Assembly: GCA_002049455.2 (NCBI GenBank)
Contig: KV919136.1
Span: 1-64,000, forward strand
DNA from: Porphyra umbilicalis
Taxonomy: Eukaryota; Rhodophyta; Bangiophyceae; Bangiales; Bangiaceae
Length of the DNA: 64,000 nt
Direction: 5' to 3'
In this document: positions 47,485-58,567 of the stretch, piece after piece
How positions within the stretch are numbered: the stretch's first letter is position 1
Layout: every line of letters begins with the position of its first letter
The notes under the pieces: model-generated
Told to the model about the DNA's origin: nothing
Databases searched by the model: none
The model's input: only the letters and a program-made list of their open reading frames with translations
Program-made: the position numbers and the translations under genes

Positions 47485-50241
47485 TCACATCATGTCTGGG
47501 TCGACCGGCTGCTCGTTCGAAAAGGCGTCGAGCTGGTCCCCCGTAAACAACCGCGGCAGTATCTGCAGACGGATAGGGATGAATGCCACGATGATCAGCG
47601 GGAAGAGCAGCCCCGAGTTGAACACCGTGTCCGTCAGGTAAAAGTTGGCCTTGATAAACCAGAGCACGACCAGCAGGAACACCTGGATGGCCGTGTACAG
47701 GTGGATCTTGCGCAGAGGCACCCGCCGGACCACGTGGTTCGGCGGGTACTTTTCTGCCTGGGTGAACCACAAAAGCACTCGGTCCCACAAGCCGTTGCCC
47801 TCCAGGGTGGCAATCCCAATGTACAGGAAGAATCCGTAGAGCACCGAGACCGGGATTTGGCGGATGGCGTCCTTGAAAAGGATGCTCAGGCCAATGAGCA
47901 CGTGTGCGATGAGGCCTGTCAGCCGCGTCTCCCGCGCGCGGACCACCCGCTCATGCCGCCGCCCGTGCGCCTCGTACTCCTCCGTGTCGGCCAGCGCCCG
48001 CGCGTGGAGCGGCGAGTGCGGCAGTGCCGCGTGCGTCCAGGTCAGCCCAAAGATGGAGGTGCCCGCGACCAAAACGGCGACGATGAGCAAGTCCAGGTGG
48101 TACCCGGGGCCCTTGAACAGCCGGTTCTCGGGCCGGTTGACGAGCAGCGCCGAGATGTTTTGGTCGAGGAAGAAGAGCGCCGCCAGCAGCACCGCCGACA
48201 CGACGGCCAGCGCGATAAATTGGGCGGGGAGGTCAAACAGGGGCACCACCCACGCCCGCCCAGTGGACGTGACGATGCCAATCTCGTCGGGTACCTCGAG
48301 GAGCTCAACCTCCACCGATGACCGGAACGCCACGTTGATGGCCGACATGGCCACAATCGCAATCGGCACGCCAAACTCGGATAGGAGCATCCGAATGAGG
48401 GGTTTGAGGAGGTAGCTCCGCTTAAACGACAGCAGCGTGCTGGCAATGAGATACGTGCAGGATGCGAGCACAAAGGAGAGTAAGAAGACGTCGGTCGGGC
48501 CTTTGTCCGCCAGCTTGATGAGCGGCTTGAGGTACTCACCAATGAAGATGGCCGCAATGAGTGCCGCAAAGATTTCCTCTGTGAAGTAGCCGCAAAACCG
48601 CATCAAAGAAAAGGCGTCGGTCACGACCAAGACGACCAGGATGGCGGCCGTGAACAGCCCCGTCCAGGCATAAAAGGGCAAAAACGGGATGTCGAGCGCC
48701 CGCGTCCACGTTGCCAGCACGTTGATAAATACCGTCAGCGGACCCGTCGTCATGATAATCACGAGCGGCTGTCCGGCCAAGGCTGCAAACAGGAACCCAC
48801 AAACGGCCTGGGAGATGAGCGTCTCGATGACTCCAATCTGGCCCTTGGGGCTGTCGCCCACCGCCGTGTTCTTATTGTTCAGCGACCCAAACGCGATGGT
48901 CGGCATGAGGATGGCAAAGTACAACCACACGATGGTGCTCAAATACTTTAGCAGCGACGCCGAGTCCCGCAGCCCGTCCGTCCAGTCGCTCAGATAGACC
49001 GATGGCTTGTAGCGCCGGCGGACGTCTGCGAGCAGACCGCCACCCAGGCGGCCACTGCGCTTGAAGTAGTCCACTTCGCTTTCGTCCAGGCTCTCGTCCT
49101 CCCCAGGCCGGCGAGACGACTTGCCCGACGCCTCCGTGTCACCGTGGGAGTGAGACAAGGCGGCGGAGCTGTCCACGTCGTACATGGCCTTGGCGCCAGT
49201 CGCGACAGTGGCAACGCCGCCCACCGCGGCGGCGCCGACGAGCGGTGCCGCCAGCGACAGCGGGCTGAGGCCACCGCCGCCGCCAACGCCATTGGCGCCG
49301 TCGCCGTGTGCGGCGCCAGCCTCCATAGCAGGCACAATGGACGGGAGCTCTCGGGTAAAGTAGAGGTGGATGGCGCGGAGAAAGTCGTCGGCCGTCCGCA
49401 CGGTTGCGGCCTTGGCGTAAAAGCCGTCGTCGCACAGCAAGGAGGCAAACGAGCGGCCAACCTCCAAGGGCGTCTTTGTGCCCTTGAGCTCTGCCCGTGG
49501 GCCAACGACGACGACCACCCAGCGGGTCAGCGAGTCGTTGACGGCACCGAGGTTGGCGGCGTGCGCCAGCCGCGCGACGCCCGCAACGACTTTGCGCCCC
49601 GACAGGCCGCTGACCGTTGCCAGCGGCACGAGGAAGCTCGGGCCCTGGATGTTGCGCTTCCAGTGCCGCGCCGTCGACGACGACTCGGTGGTGCCCGCCA
49701 CGGGCAACACCGGCCGGCTGCGAGCCGCGTCCGCCGCGCTCTCCCCGGGCGCCACGGGGCGTGCCAAGCCGAGGACCGGCTCGTAGCCGAGCAGCGCGTC
49801 GGTCGCCTCCACGACGCAGTCTGCGGGGAGCAGCTCCCGGCGGGCCATCTCGGCGAGGAGGCGGGCGACCACGCCCGCAGACGTTGTCTCGTGCACGTCG
49901 AGGAGGACGACGGACGTTGGGTCATCCGCAAAGCGCAGCAGGTCCTTGGCGCCCCGCACCTCCGCGTCAATGTCTTTGGGCACCAGCGGCTCCACGTCGA
50001 CGAGGAGGGCACGTTGGAAGAGGCGCCGCCGTCCGCGCCGCCGCACCTGCCGCGCCACCTCCCGCGTCAGCGCCGTCCGCCGCTCCGAGTCGAGGCGCGC
50101 CAGGGGGACGGCCGCGGGGGAGGCGGGGGAGGCGAGGGAGGCGGGAGGGCCCGCGGCGGCCCGCAGGGGGGGGGTGCGGGGGGTGGCGCCCGCCAGGGGT
50201 GGCACGGCCGGCAGCGAGTCCCCGTCGTCGGGAGCTGCCAT
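47485..50241 (-). CDS. SLC4-family bicarbonate transporter
   Basis: 918 residues, no intron. The start is the ATG of MAAPDDGDSLP in a strong context; the frame is open further upstream but without an ATG. Residues about 55-345 resemble the cytosolic band-3 domain (EIIA-like fold; VVVVVGPRAELKGTKT, LEVGRSFASLLCDDGFY). The membrane part (about 417-890) has the family landmarks LSDWTDGLRD, PTIAFGSLNN, ISQAVCGFLFAALAGQPLVI, TGPLTVF, PFYAWTGLFTA, PENRLFKGPGYHLDLL, FKDAIRQIPVSVLYGFFLYI and the C-terminal DRVLLWFTQ. These proteins move bicarbonate (some borate) across the plasma or plastid membrane. In an alga the likely role is inorganic-carbon uptake; ion coupling cannot be read from sequence. Convergent with the SANT gene and divergent from mS33. 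Confidence 0.93.
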   Translation of the reverse strand: MAAPDDGDSLPAVPPLAGATPRTPPLRAAAGPPASLASPASPAAVPLARLDSERRTALTREVARQVRRRGRRRLFQRALLVDVEPLVPKDIDAEVRGAKDLLRFADDPTSVVLLDVHETTSAGVVARLLAEMARRELLPADCVVEATDALLGYEPVLGLARPVAPGESAADAARSRPVLPVAGTTESSSTARHWKRNIQGPSFLVPLATVSGLSGRKVVAGVARLAHAANLGAVNDSLTRWVVVVVGPRAELKGTKTPLEVGRSFASLLCDDGFYAKAATVRTADDFLRAIHLYFTRELPSIVPAMEAGAAHGDGANGVGGGGGLSPLSLAAPLVGAAAVGGVATVATGAKAMYDVDSSAALSHSHGDTEASGKSSRRPGEDESLDESEVDYFKRSGRLGGGLLADVRRRYKPSVYLSDWTDGLRDSASLLKYLSTIVWLYFAILMPTIAFGSLNNKNTAVGDSPKGQIGVIETLISQAVCGFLFAALAGQPLVIIMTTGPLTVFINVLATWTRALDIPFLPFYAWTGLFTAAILVVLVVTDAFSLMRFCGYFTEEIFAALIAAIFIGEYLKPLIKLADKGPTDVFLLSFVLASCTYLIASTLLSFKRSYLLKPLIRMLLSEFGVPIAIVAMSAINVAFRSSVEVELLEVPDEIGIVTSTGRAWVVPLFDLPAQFIALAVVSAVLLAALFFLDQNISALLVNRPENRLFKGPGYHLDLLIVAVLVAGTSIFGLTWTHAALPHSPLHARALADTEEYEAHGRRHERVVRARETRLTGLIAHVLIGLSILFKDAIRQIPVSVLYGFFLYIGIATLEGNGLWDRVLLWFTQAEKYPPNHVVRRVPLRKIHLYTAIQVFLLVVLWFIKANFYLTDTVFNSGLLFPLIIVAFIPIRLQILPRLFTGDQLDAFSNEQPVDPDMM

Positions 50242-51106
50242 GCCTCCAGACGAGGGGGGGGACCGCGGCGCGCCTCGAGGACAGGGAGGGGGGGACGGCA
50301 CTCAGCGACGACGCTGCGTCGGCGAGGAGCGCGGTAGCACGCAGGGGACAGCGATGACGCCGGGGGTGGCGGGCGACACGTCGTCCCGGTGGGATGGCCC
50401 AAAGTTGCTGGCGTTGGAGGAGCGAGAGCTCGCGGCTTGGGAGGTCAGAATGCGCCCCTGCCGCAGATGCCACAGTATTGCACGGGGGGGGACGGGGGGG
50501 GGTGGCCCGTCGGCTGGCAGGTGGGTGGCGCCACCACCCGCCGGCGGTGGGGACAAGAGATGGCCCGCCGTTGGAGCGAGCCGGATCGAGCAGCGCGGGC
50601 CCTCTGTGAGATGTCAGCCACAGACGGAGGCGTCCCGCGCGGGAGAAAGCGTACCGCACGTGGCAGGGCGGTGGCCGCGACCGTTTTATTGGCCAAGCCT
50701 CGCTGGCCGCGGGCTGGGACGACGGCGGCGACCGACGGAGCCTCGCGAGGCGCGGCACCGGATCTGAGGAGGCGTCAACAGGTGTAAAGGGACCTGTGTA
50801 CGAGAATTGCCAATGGCAGCTGTCGAGATTCTGCTAAATATGATTTAGCGCAGTGCATAGCTAGTCAAGTCGTTATGGTATCGACTTGGTCGTGGTCCCA
50901 CAGAACAAGAGGCCTGGGTACTGCACCCGGGTGCAGTGGACTCTCGTGTTGGTGCAGCGTCGCGCCTCTTCCATCGCGTCCCTTCCCTTCTCACCCCACC
51001 CTCCTATTTGCATCTCCCCACCACATCACGGGCCCAGTCGTCAAGAACCACGTTGTCTTCTGTTCCCCTCGCCTCAAAGCTGCTGGCCTCCCGCTCGCCG
51101 TTTGCA
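50242..51106. other. Intergenic region between divergent SLC4 and mS33 genes
   Basis: About 865 bp that must hold both promoters and 5' UTRs. CpG-rich on the SLC4 side, and more balanced with a short AT-rich patch near 50835. No TATA box or gene was recognised. Confidence 0.5.
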
Positions 51107-52055
51107 ATGGCGGCCGCCGTCGGCCGCTTGGCGGCGTCGCCTGCCCTCTGCCGCGCCGCAGCCGTGCATCCCGCACGCGCGTGCCAGTGGCTCAACCCCA
51201 CCCCTGCTGCGGGGGTCGTCACGGCCGTCGGCTCCTCCACGACGGCGCCGCACCAGCGCCTCTCCACGGCCGCCCCACGCAAGGATGTGGCTTCGATGAG
51301 CGACGAGGAGAAGCTCCAGTGCATTGCCAGTGGCACCGCCCCGGCGTGTGGGACGCGCTACGTCGAGCTGTCGGCGGCTGTCTTTGGCGGTGCCGTCCCG
51401 GTCCAGCCCGGGGAGCCGGGGACGAGGACCGGTCGCAAGATCTTGCGGGCGCCGCTTAAGGGCCCGGCGCTGCTCGACTGGTGCGTTGCCGCTGCACTTC
51501 TTTCTCTTTCTGCCCCGTGAGGCCCTCGTTTTCTCGCAGTGTGACATGTGTGCGGTCACCGTGCTGCCAATGGCCAGGCGCCGGTCGGTCCACGGCAAAG
51601 TTGTGGCACGCCTGTGACGTCGCTCAGAGTCACCACGCGCGGCAGTGCGGCTTTTTGTTTCATGTTCTGCTGCCGCTACACTGCTGCTGGCGCTTGTCTC
51701 GCTCTCGGGCCTTGCTGCTGACTCACCAGCCTCTTGTCTGTGTATTGAGCGTTGTTGTGACCGAACGATGGGGCGTGTGCCCCTCTGTTGCATGTTGGCG
51801 GTCATTCTTGTGTCTATTTGCCGGACTGTTTGGTCGTCCATCCGCGACCGTCTCATCGCCTCCTCCGTGCGGGCTGCTTGGCGGTCGCTCGGCGACCTCG
51901 CTGCGGCTGCTCGGCGCGTGTGTAGGTATGCACCCACGGGAGCATCGTACAAGGACAACCCGTTCCGCTTGACTGAGAAGCAGGTGCGGTGGAAGGCCAA
52001 ACTGGACGCCCTGCGCAAGTACGGCAAGGGGCCACCAAAGAAGAAGAAGTCGTAG
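51107..52055 (+). CDS. Mitochondrial small ribosomal subunit protein mS33
   Basis: Exons 51107-51480 and 51926-52055 give 167 residues. The 445-nt intron (GTGCGT ... TGTGTAG) splits a Trp codon, restoring PLKGPALLDWYAPTG. The family signature is complete: VFGGAVP, TGRKILRAPLKGP, and the Lys-rich end KYGKGPPKKKKS. The first 50 residues are rich in Arg, Ala and Ser without acids (MAAAVGRLAASPALCRAA), as expected for a mitochondrial targeting peptide. mS33 is a small structural protein of the mitoribosome small-subunit head. Proteins of this family are usually about 100 residues, so most of the extra length is presequence and linker. Confidence 0.88.
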
Positions 52056-52724
52056 ACTCGCCCCCAGGGTGGAAAGTGCTCGCCGTTGGTCGAGCCACCT
52101 GCTGCGTATGCATTGTCTGTTTTTGTGGTCTTGCTTCTGGGCGTCGTTTTTGTACAGCTCGGTTACCTCGTACTGTTCTTGTCCTCGTCTTGTGTGTCCT
52201 GTCCACTTTGGCGTTACGGTGGTCCGGTGTACTTCGTTCGGTTGCGGCCTGACTTGCACCGTGACGTGTGTCCGCATCCATGTGCAGGACGCCCTCGAGG
52301 CACAGAGAAGCGGCCGGCCCAAGCGAGACCCGGCTTCCGAGGCGTCGAAGCACATGGAACAAGTGTGGAACACGGTCCGGACAGTCAACAGGATGCGCGT
52401 CCTTGTCCCCAACGTGCGGTCCGACCCCGACGACTGCGTAGGAACTGACCTACTCACGTACGCCCAACGAAGAACGACTGGGCAGCAGAGAAACAGTGCC
52501 ACGCAAGATTGTCTACCCGAGAAAATACAAAGACATACTCGAGCCGTCACGGCTGCACTGCAGGAAAAACAAGCAAAGCAGGCGGAACACAGCTAGGCAA
52601 AACAAACGCCCCTTCCACACCCACCGATATCAACAAGCACACTACAAACTGTAGAGCGGGCGACCGTGCAGGGTGGGGCCCAAAGCAAACAATATCCAAG
52701 GCGACGCACTCCACACCCCCCCCC
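52056..52724 (+). other. mS33 3' flank with a possible extra exon
   Basis: A T- and C-rich, intron-like stretch ends in ATGTGCAG at about 52286. It is followed by an open, hydrophilic stretch (DALEAQRSGRPKRDPASEAS onward) to a stop near 52596. This could be an alternative 3' exon or a spliced 3' UTR of mS33, or chance. The 3' end of beta-tubulin (-) follows at 52725. Confidence 0.3.
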
Positions 52725-54098
52725 TCAGGCCGCATATTGGTCATCGTAGCTCTGATCTCCATTCACCGCCCCGCCTTCCGCGTACGCATCCTCCTCCTCC
52801 TCGCCTTCTACGGTCGCCGCCTCGTACTGCTGAAGCTCAGACACGAGGTCGTTCATGTTGGACTCGGCCTCGGTGAATTCCATCTCGTCCATGCCCTCCC
52901 CAGTGTACCAGTGGAGGAAAGCCTTGCGCTTGAACATGGCGGAGAAGTGGCTGCCGACGCGCTTGAAGATGTCCTGGATCGCCGTGGAGTTGCCGATAAA
53001 GGCCGCCGACATGGTCTCTCCCGTTGGCGCCACGTCGCAGACCGACGCCTTGATGGCGTTTGGAATCCAGTCGATAAACTGGCCGCTGTTCTTGGTCTGG
53101 ATAGCGTCCATCTGCTCCTCAACCTCCTTGGTCGACACGTGGCCGCGGAAGTAGGCCGACGCCGTCAGGTACCGCCCATTCCGAGGGTCACAATCCGCCA
53201 TCATGTTCTTGGGGTCAAACATCTGCTTGGTCAGGTCCGCCACCGTCTTGGCCCGATACGCCGTCACGCCGTCGGCCGACAGCGGCGCGTAGCCAATCAT
53301 GAAGAAGTGCAACCGGGGGAAGGGAACCAGGTTGACCGCCAGCTTGCGCAGATCCGAGTTGAGCTGCCCGGGGAAGCGCAGGGAGCTGGTGATGCCCGAC
53401 ATGACGCCAGAAACGAGCTTGTTGAGGTCGGGGTAGGCGGGCTCCGGCTTCTTCAGGGTGTTGTAGCAAATGTTGTAGAGCGCCTCATTGTCAATGCAAA
53501 ACACCGCGTCGGCATTCTCCACCAGCTGGTGGACGGACAGCGTGCAGTTGTACGGCTCCACGACAGTGTCCGAGACCTTGGGGCTCGGCATAACCGAGTA
53601 GGTGCACATCATCCGGTCAGGGAACTCTTCGCGGATCTTGGACACGAGCAGGGTGCCCATCCCCGAGCCAGTCCCGCCGCCAAGGGAGTGGGTCACCTGG
53701 AAGCCCTGCAGGCAGTCGCAGCCCTCTGCTTCCCGGCGGACAACATCGAGCACAGAGTCGACCAGCTCCGCGCCCTCCGTGTAGTGGCCCTTGGCCCAGT
53801 TGTTGCCCGCGCCAGACTGGCCTGCAACAAAGTTGTCTGGCCGGTACAGGCCGCCGTGAGGCCCCGCCTTGATCGTGTCGAGCACGCCCGGCTCCAGGTC
53901 AACGAGCACCGCGCGCGGCACGTAGCGTCCGCCCGATCCCTCATTGTAGTACACCTCCGCGCGGTCCAGCTGCAGATCACTGGTGCCATTGTAGGCACCG
54001 CTCGAGTCGATGCCGTGCTCCTCAGAAATCACCTCCCAAAACTTGGCACCGATCTGGTTGCCGCACTGCCCGGCCTGGATGTGCACAATCTCCCGCAT
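52725..54098 (-). CDS. Beta-tubulin
   Basis: 457 residues, no intron, starting [17 protein letters not shown] at 54098. MREI is the N-terminal tetrapeptide known to mediate co-translational autoregulation of tubulin mRNA in animals. The tubulin signature GGGTGSGMG is present, as are the nucleotide-binding N-terminus and the GTPase-domain blocks ([28 protein letters not shown]). The C-terminal tail is acidic ([13 protein letters not shown]) and ends in DDQYAA, about ten residues longer than a typical beta-tubulin tail. It forms microtubules with alpha-tubulin. No frame damage was seen. The gene is divergent from the RanGAP-like gene. Confidence 0.97.
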   Translation of the reverse strand: MREIVHIQAGQCGNQIGAKFWEVISEEHGIDSSGAYNGTSDLQLDRAEVYYNEGSGGRYVPRAVLVDLEPGVLDTIKAGPHGGLYRPDNFVAGQSGAGNNWAKGHYTEGAELVDSVLDVVRREAEGCDCLQGFQVTHSLGGGTGSGMGTLLVSKIREEFPDRMMCTYSVMPSPKVSDTVVEPYNCTLSVHQLVENADAVFCIDNEALYNICYNTLKKPEPAYPDLNKLVSGVMSGITSSLRFPGQLNSDLRKLAVNLVPFPRLHFFMIGYAPLSADGVTAYRAKTVADLTKQMFDPKNMMADCDPRNGRYLTASAYFRGHVSTKEVEEQMDAIQTKNSGQFIDWIPNAIKASVCDVAPTGETMSAAFIGNSTAIQDIFKRVGSHFSAMFKRKAFLHWYTGEGMDEMEFTEAESNMNDLVSELQQYEAATVEGEEEEDAYAEGGAVNGDQSYDDQYAA

Positions 54099-55278
54099 GG
54101 TGACCGGCAGGGAGGCGGGGCAGCCGCGGGGGGGGGGGTGGATCACACGGCGCGGGCAGCGCGCGCGGTCAGGGCGCCAAGCAGCGGCGTTGGGGGGAGG
54201 GGGGGGACGGGTCGAGCGGGGGAAACGCGGCACAGAGACCCAAGCCGCGACAAAAGCAAAGGCGCGGGACAAGCGGGCGGAACGCGGGGGAGGAAACGGT
54301 GGACGTGTGCGCCGCCGACGAGGACGCGGTGACACGAGGCGACGGTGGTGGGAGCACGCGACACCGACGGCGGCCGGGGTGGGAGTTGCGCCGCGTGCCG
54401 CCGCCGACACGCGCACGCCGCGGTGAGGGGGCGGCACGGGCCGCAGCGGCCCCGCGTGGCGCGCTGCCGGCGTAAACACCAGCCACGCCCGCGGGGCCTG
54501 CGTGGCTGGCCAATCGGCGGGGGCCGTCCCAGGCCCCCCTTCCAAACCGGTGGGGCGCTGTGCGACAGGTGATTGGCAAGGGGGCCTCGGCGACCGTGCG
54601 CGCCACTTTTTAGACTCGAACGGCAAACCAGTGGGCCAGTGTTGCCCGTGTTGACAGCATGAGGCTGCACAGGATACAGTTGGAGGGCCCTCCTCCCTGC
54701 TGGAAGGGCTCCTTTCAAACGTTCAAACCGTTGGGATTTCTTTGGAGGGTGGTCCGAGCTGGCAACACAATAAGAAGGGTGCTACTTGAAGTATTTTTCT
54801 GTGTTTCATCCGTGAGGATGTTCTCCCTTTTTGCAGCCAAGAGCCACCCACGAGGCACGAAGCGACGGGTCGGAGGTGCCGTTTCTCGTGCCTCGACACG
54901 ACCAATGGACGGGCGCCTCTGGCGGGAGGGTCGACGCCTCCGTGTATCTGTTGGTAGGCTGGTACATAGGCACCGCGTCCCGCGCATCGTCGCCAGCAGT
55001 GCCCCTTGCGTGGTGCGCCGCCGGCGCCCGTGCCGGCGCCGCCCCCGGTGCTGCCGCCGCTCGGCGGGTCGGTGGCACCTCGGCGGCCGGTACGGTTTTG
55101 GAGCGACCGCGCGCGTCGCGGCGGGTGTGTGTCCTTGGACGGCCGGCCGCCTCTCTGTCGACGCGGCGCCCGGCGGTCGGCGGCGGCGAGCACCCCCGCG
55201 TCGCGCGCGGCGGTCGCGGCGCACCGCGGGGCGCCGCGGCGGCGCGTGCCCGTCGACGCGGCGCGGGCGGTCGGGGCG
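54099..55278. other. Divergent promoter region of beta-tubulin and the RanGAP-like gene
   Basis: GC-rich, with no recognised gene. The RanGAP frame is open upstream to about 55006 without an ATG, so an upstream exon or a non-canonical start is possible. Confidence 0.5.
54510..54576 (-). promoter_or_regulatory. Two CCAAT-type motifs upstream of beta-tubulin
   Basis: CCAAT on the plus strand at 54510-54514 and ATTGG (CCAAT on the minus strand) at 54572-54576, about 410-475 bp before the beta-tubulin start. They lie in the 1.18-kb region shared with the divergent RanGAP-like gene. CCAAT boxes are common eukaryotic promoter elements, but words this short also occur by chance. Confidence 0.25.
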
Positions 55279-56876
55279 ATGGGGTCCCCCATGGCCCCCC
55301 GCACGGTGGCCCTCGTGCGCGCCGGCGACGTGCCGCCGGCCGCCGCCCTCACCGCCGCCGACGTGCGCGGGCGGCTCGGGCCGCAGCTCGACGGGGCCGC
55401 CGCCGCGTCTGCCGCCGCCGCTGCCGGCGGCGCACCCGACCCCGTCGCCGCCCTCCACTTGGGCGGCGTCGCCTACACCCCCGCCGCCGCCGCCGAAGTC
55501 GACGCCCTCCTCACCGTCTTTGCGGCGGCGGGCGGCTTGGCAGACGTGCAGCAGGTGTCCCTCGCGGACCTCGTCGACGCCCCCCCGGCGGGGGGCACCC
55601 CCCCGCCCCGCCCGGGCGGCGGCGGTGGCCGCCCGTCACGCACCGCCGCCCTCAACACCTTTATGGTGCTCTGCGACGCGGTGACGCGGCTGGCGCCCGG
55701 CACCCGCTCCCTCGACGTGAGTGGCAACCACCTCGAGGCCATTGGCGTGTCGCCCGTCGTCGACCTCCTCTCCGCCTCGGGCGCCGTGTTGCACGACGGC
55801 CTCTTTGGGCGGTGCGGCCTCGACGCAGTGGCGGGGCGGCTGCTGCTCGGCGCCCTCCTCCCGTCTGGGACGGCGCCCGCGTGGGCCACGACCGCCCTCC
55901 GGCGGCTCCACTTGGATGGCAACCCGCTCGGCGACGCGGGGGCGGTGGACGTGGCGGCGCTCGTGGCGCGGAGTCCGCACTTGCTCGACTTGAGCGTGGC
56001 CGCCTGCGGGATGAGCGGCCGCGGCGTTGCGGCCGTCTGTGGCGCGATCCGCGCCGCCCCCGTCGTGCGGTTGACGGCGCTCAACGTGTCGTACAATGAC
56101 GTCACCGGGGGGGGGGGGGGGGGGGGGGGCGGACGCGACGGGGGGGGGGGGGGCACCCCCGACGGCCCCCGTGGCCGCCGCAGTCTGGGCGCCGACGCGG
56201 TGGCCGACGCGCGCCTCGCCGACGCGGTGGAGGACAACCACGACTTGCTGTCCCTGGACGTGTCCCACATGCGCCTGGCGGCGGCGGGCGGGTCGGCGGC
56301 GGCGCTCTTCCGCGCCCTCGCCGCCCACTGCCCGCGGCTGACGACGCTCGACGTGTCGGCCAATGGGCTGACGGGCGGCCTCGCGGCGGACCTCGGCGCC
56401 GCCGTGCGGGCGCTCCCCGCCCTCCGCGCCCTCGCGGCCAGCCACAACCCGCGGATGGGCTCAGCCGGCGTCGTGGCCGTCGTCGGCGCCACGTCGGCGG
56501 CGACGCACGATCGGCTGCGGGTGGTTGCCCTCGACGGCGTCGGCTGCGGGGCGGCGGGCGCCCTCGCCGCCGTTGCCGCCGCGTCGCAGCTGCCGGCGCT
56601 CGTGTCGCTCTCGCTCAATGACAATGTGGTCGACGGGCGGTTGGTGTCGGCGCTCCGCGACGCGCTCCCGTCGTCGCTGTCGGCGTCGCGGGGGGCGGCG
56701 CCAGAGGTGGCCTACACGGGCGTCGAGTGCCTCGGGCGGGAGCGGGGCGTCACCGCTGTTGCCGTGGATCGCGTCGTGGCCGCCGTGGACGGGGCGGGGT
56801 TGGCGCACCTCCTCGCGCCGCGCGGGTGGGGGGGGGGGACGACGCGAGCGACGGCGGCGACGGTGACGGCGACGGT

Positions 56877-56907
<31 letters not shown>

Positions 56908-58536
56908 GACGTGGCAGCGACGGCGGCGGCGGGCGGGGCGGTCGCGACGCGGCGGGCACGCCAGGCTCGACGCGGGCGTCAGTGGCGGGCACGCCCCCCA
57001 CCGGCGGCCGCCGCCGGCAGAGCTTCCGCGCCGACGTTGGCGCGCTCGCCGCCGCCATTGACTCGCGGTCGCCGACGCCGGTGGCCGATCCGCTGCCATC
57101 GTCGTTGCTGTTGCGTCGGCCGGGAGCCTACAAGCCGCCAGCCGTGGCGTTTGACGCGCCCGCGGGGGGGGCGGGGCGGTCGGGCGGGACGACGCCACGG
57201 GGGGGGGCGACGCCGAGGTGGGGGCCGACGCCGAGGGGGGGGATGACGCCAACGGGGGGAGCGACGCCGAGGGGGGGGTGACGCCGAGGGGGGGAGCGAC
57301 GCCACGGGGGGGAGCGACACCGACGGGAGGGGCGACGCCTGTGACGGGCACGACGTGGAGGCGCGGGACGCCGCAGCGGCAGGGCAAGACGCGTCGCATC
57401 CAGACGATGCGGATGCTCCCGCCGACGTGGAGGTGCGGGATGCCGACAGGACGGGGGGCGCCTCGGAGGGGGAGCAAGACGCAGAGGGCCAAGACGACGA
57501 CGCGGATGCCCTTGACGACGCGTCGTCGACCGACACACCGTCTTCGACGGGCCCCTTGTCGTCGTCGGGCGTCCTGTCGTCGTCTGCCGAGGCGGGGCCC
57601 TCCCCACCGCCGCTCGCGTCGGTCGGGCCGCCCCCCCCCGATGGTGACCGTCGGGCGACCGACGGTCGCCCCACCGCCGCCGCGGCCGCTGACACGGCCG
57701 CTGACGCTACCGCGGCGCCGGCGCACGTTGCCGCCGCCGCCGCCACGGCCGCCGCCGCCGCTGCCACGGGCACCACCACCGGCACGGTCGCAGACGCAGA
57801 GGCGAGTGACAGCCGCTCCCGCCTGTCGGACGTGAGCCGGCGGGTGCGGGGGCGCTTGTCGTCGGCGGCCGCCGCCGCCGCCGCCGACGAGGCCGGCGCA
57901 GCGGGGCGGCAGTCGCCGCCGCCGCCGGCCGCCGGCAGCGTTGGCGGCGCCGCGGCGGCCGCGGCGGCAGCGCCGGCGGTGGCGGGCGCCGCCGGGCGAG
58001 GGGCGGGCGCCCCTTGGGGCTCTTCGCCGTTGGTCAGAGCGGGCGGCGGCGGCGAGCGACGCGTTGGCGGCGGCGGCAGCGGCGGCAGCCGCGGCGGCGG
58101 CGGCGGCGGCGGCGGCGGCCACAGGGGCGACGCCGCGGCGGCGGCAGCGGCGGCGGGCGGGTCCTCTGCGGCGCCGCCGGCGGACAGCGCCGACGGCCGG
58201 CGGTGGGGCGCCCCGTCGGGGCTGCGCGGCCGTCGGCCGGCGGCCGGTCGGCCCGCAGACGGTGCGGTCGCCCCCGTCGGCGGCAGCGGGGACCGCCGTC
58301 GCCGCAGCACGAGTGACGGCGCCAACCGTGGGCTCGCCGCTGCGGCCGCGTCAGCCGCCCCGGCGGCAGTCGTGACGGGCGGTGGCGGCGACGGCGACGG
58401 CGGCGGCGGCGGCGGTGGCGGTGGCGCAGGTGGCCCATCCGCCCCACCCGCCACGGTCGGCAGCCGGGTGGCGGGCGGCCGCCCCGGCTGGCGCATCGAC
58501 GTGCCGCGCACCGGCTGGTACGCGCTGCCGCACGGG

Positions 58537-58567
<31 letters not shown>

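Noticed and set aside
49144-50337. A 397-codon plus-strand frame
   Set aside because: It is a shadow opposite the SLC4 transporter's N-terminal domain.
52509-54332. A 607-codon open frame on the plus strand
   Set aside because: It is antisense to beta-tubulin, whose own frame is conserved from end to end.
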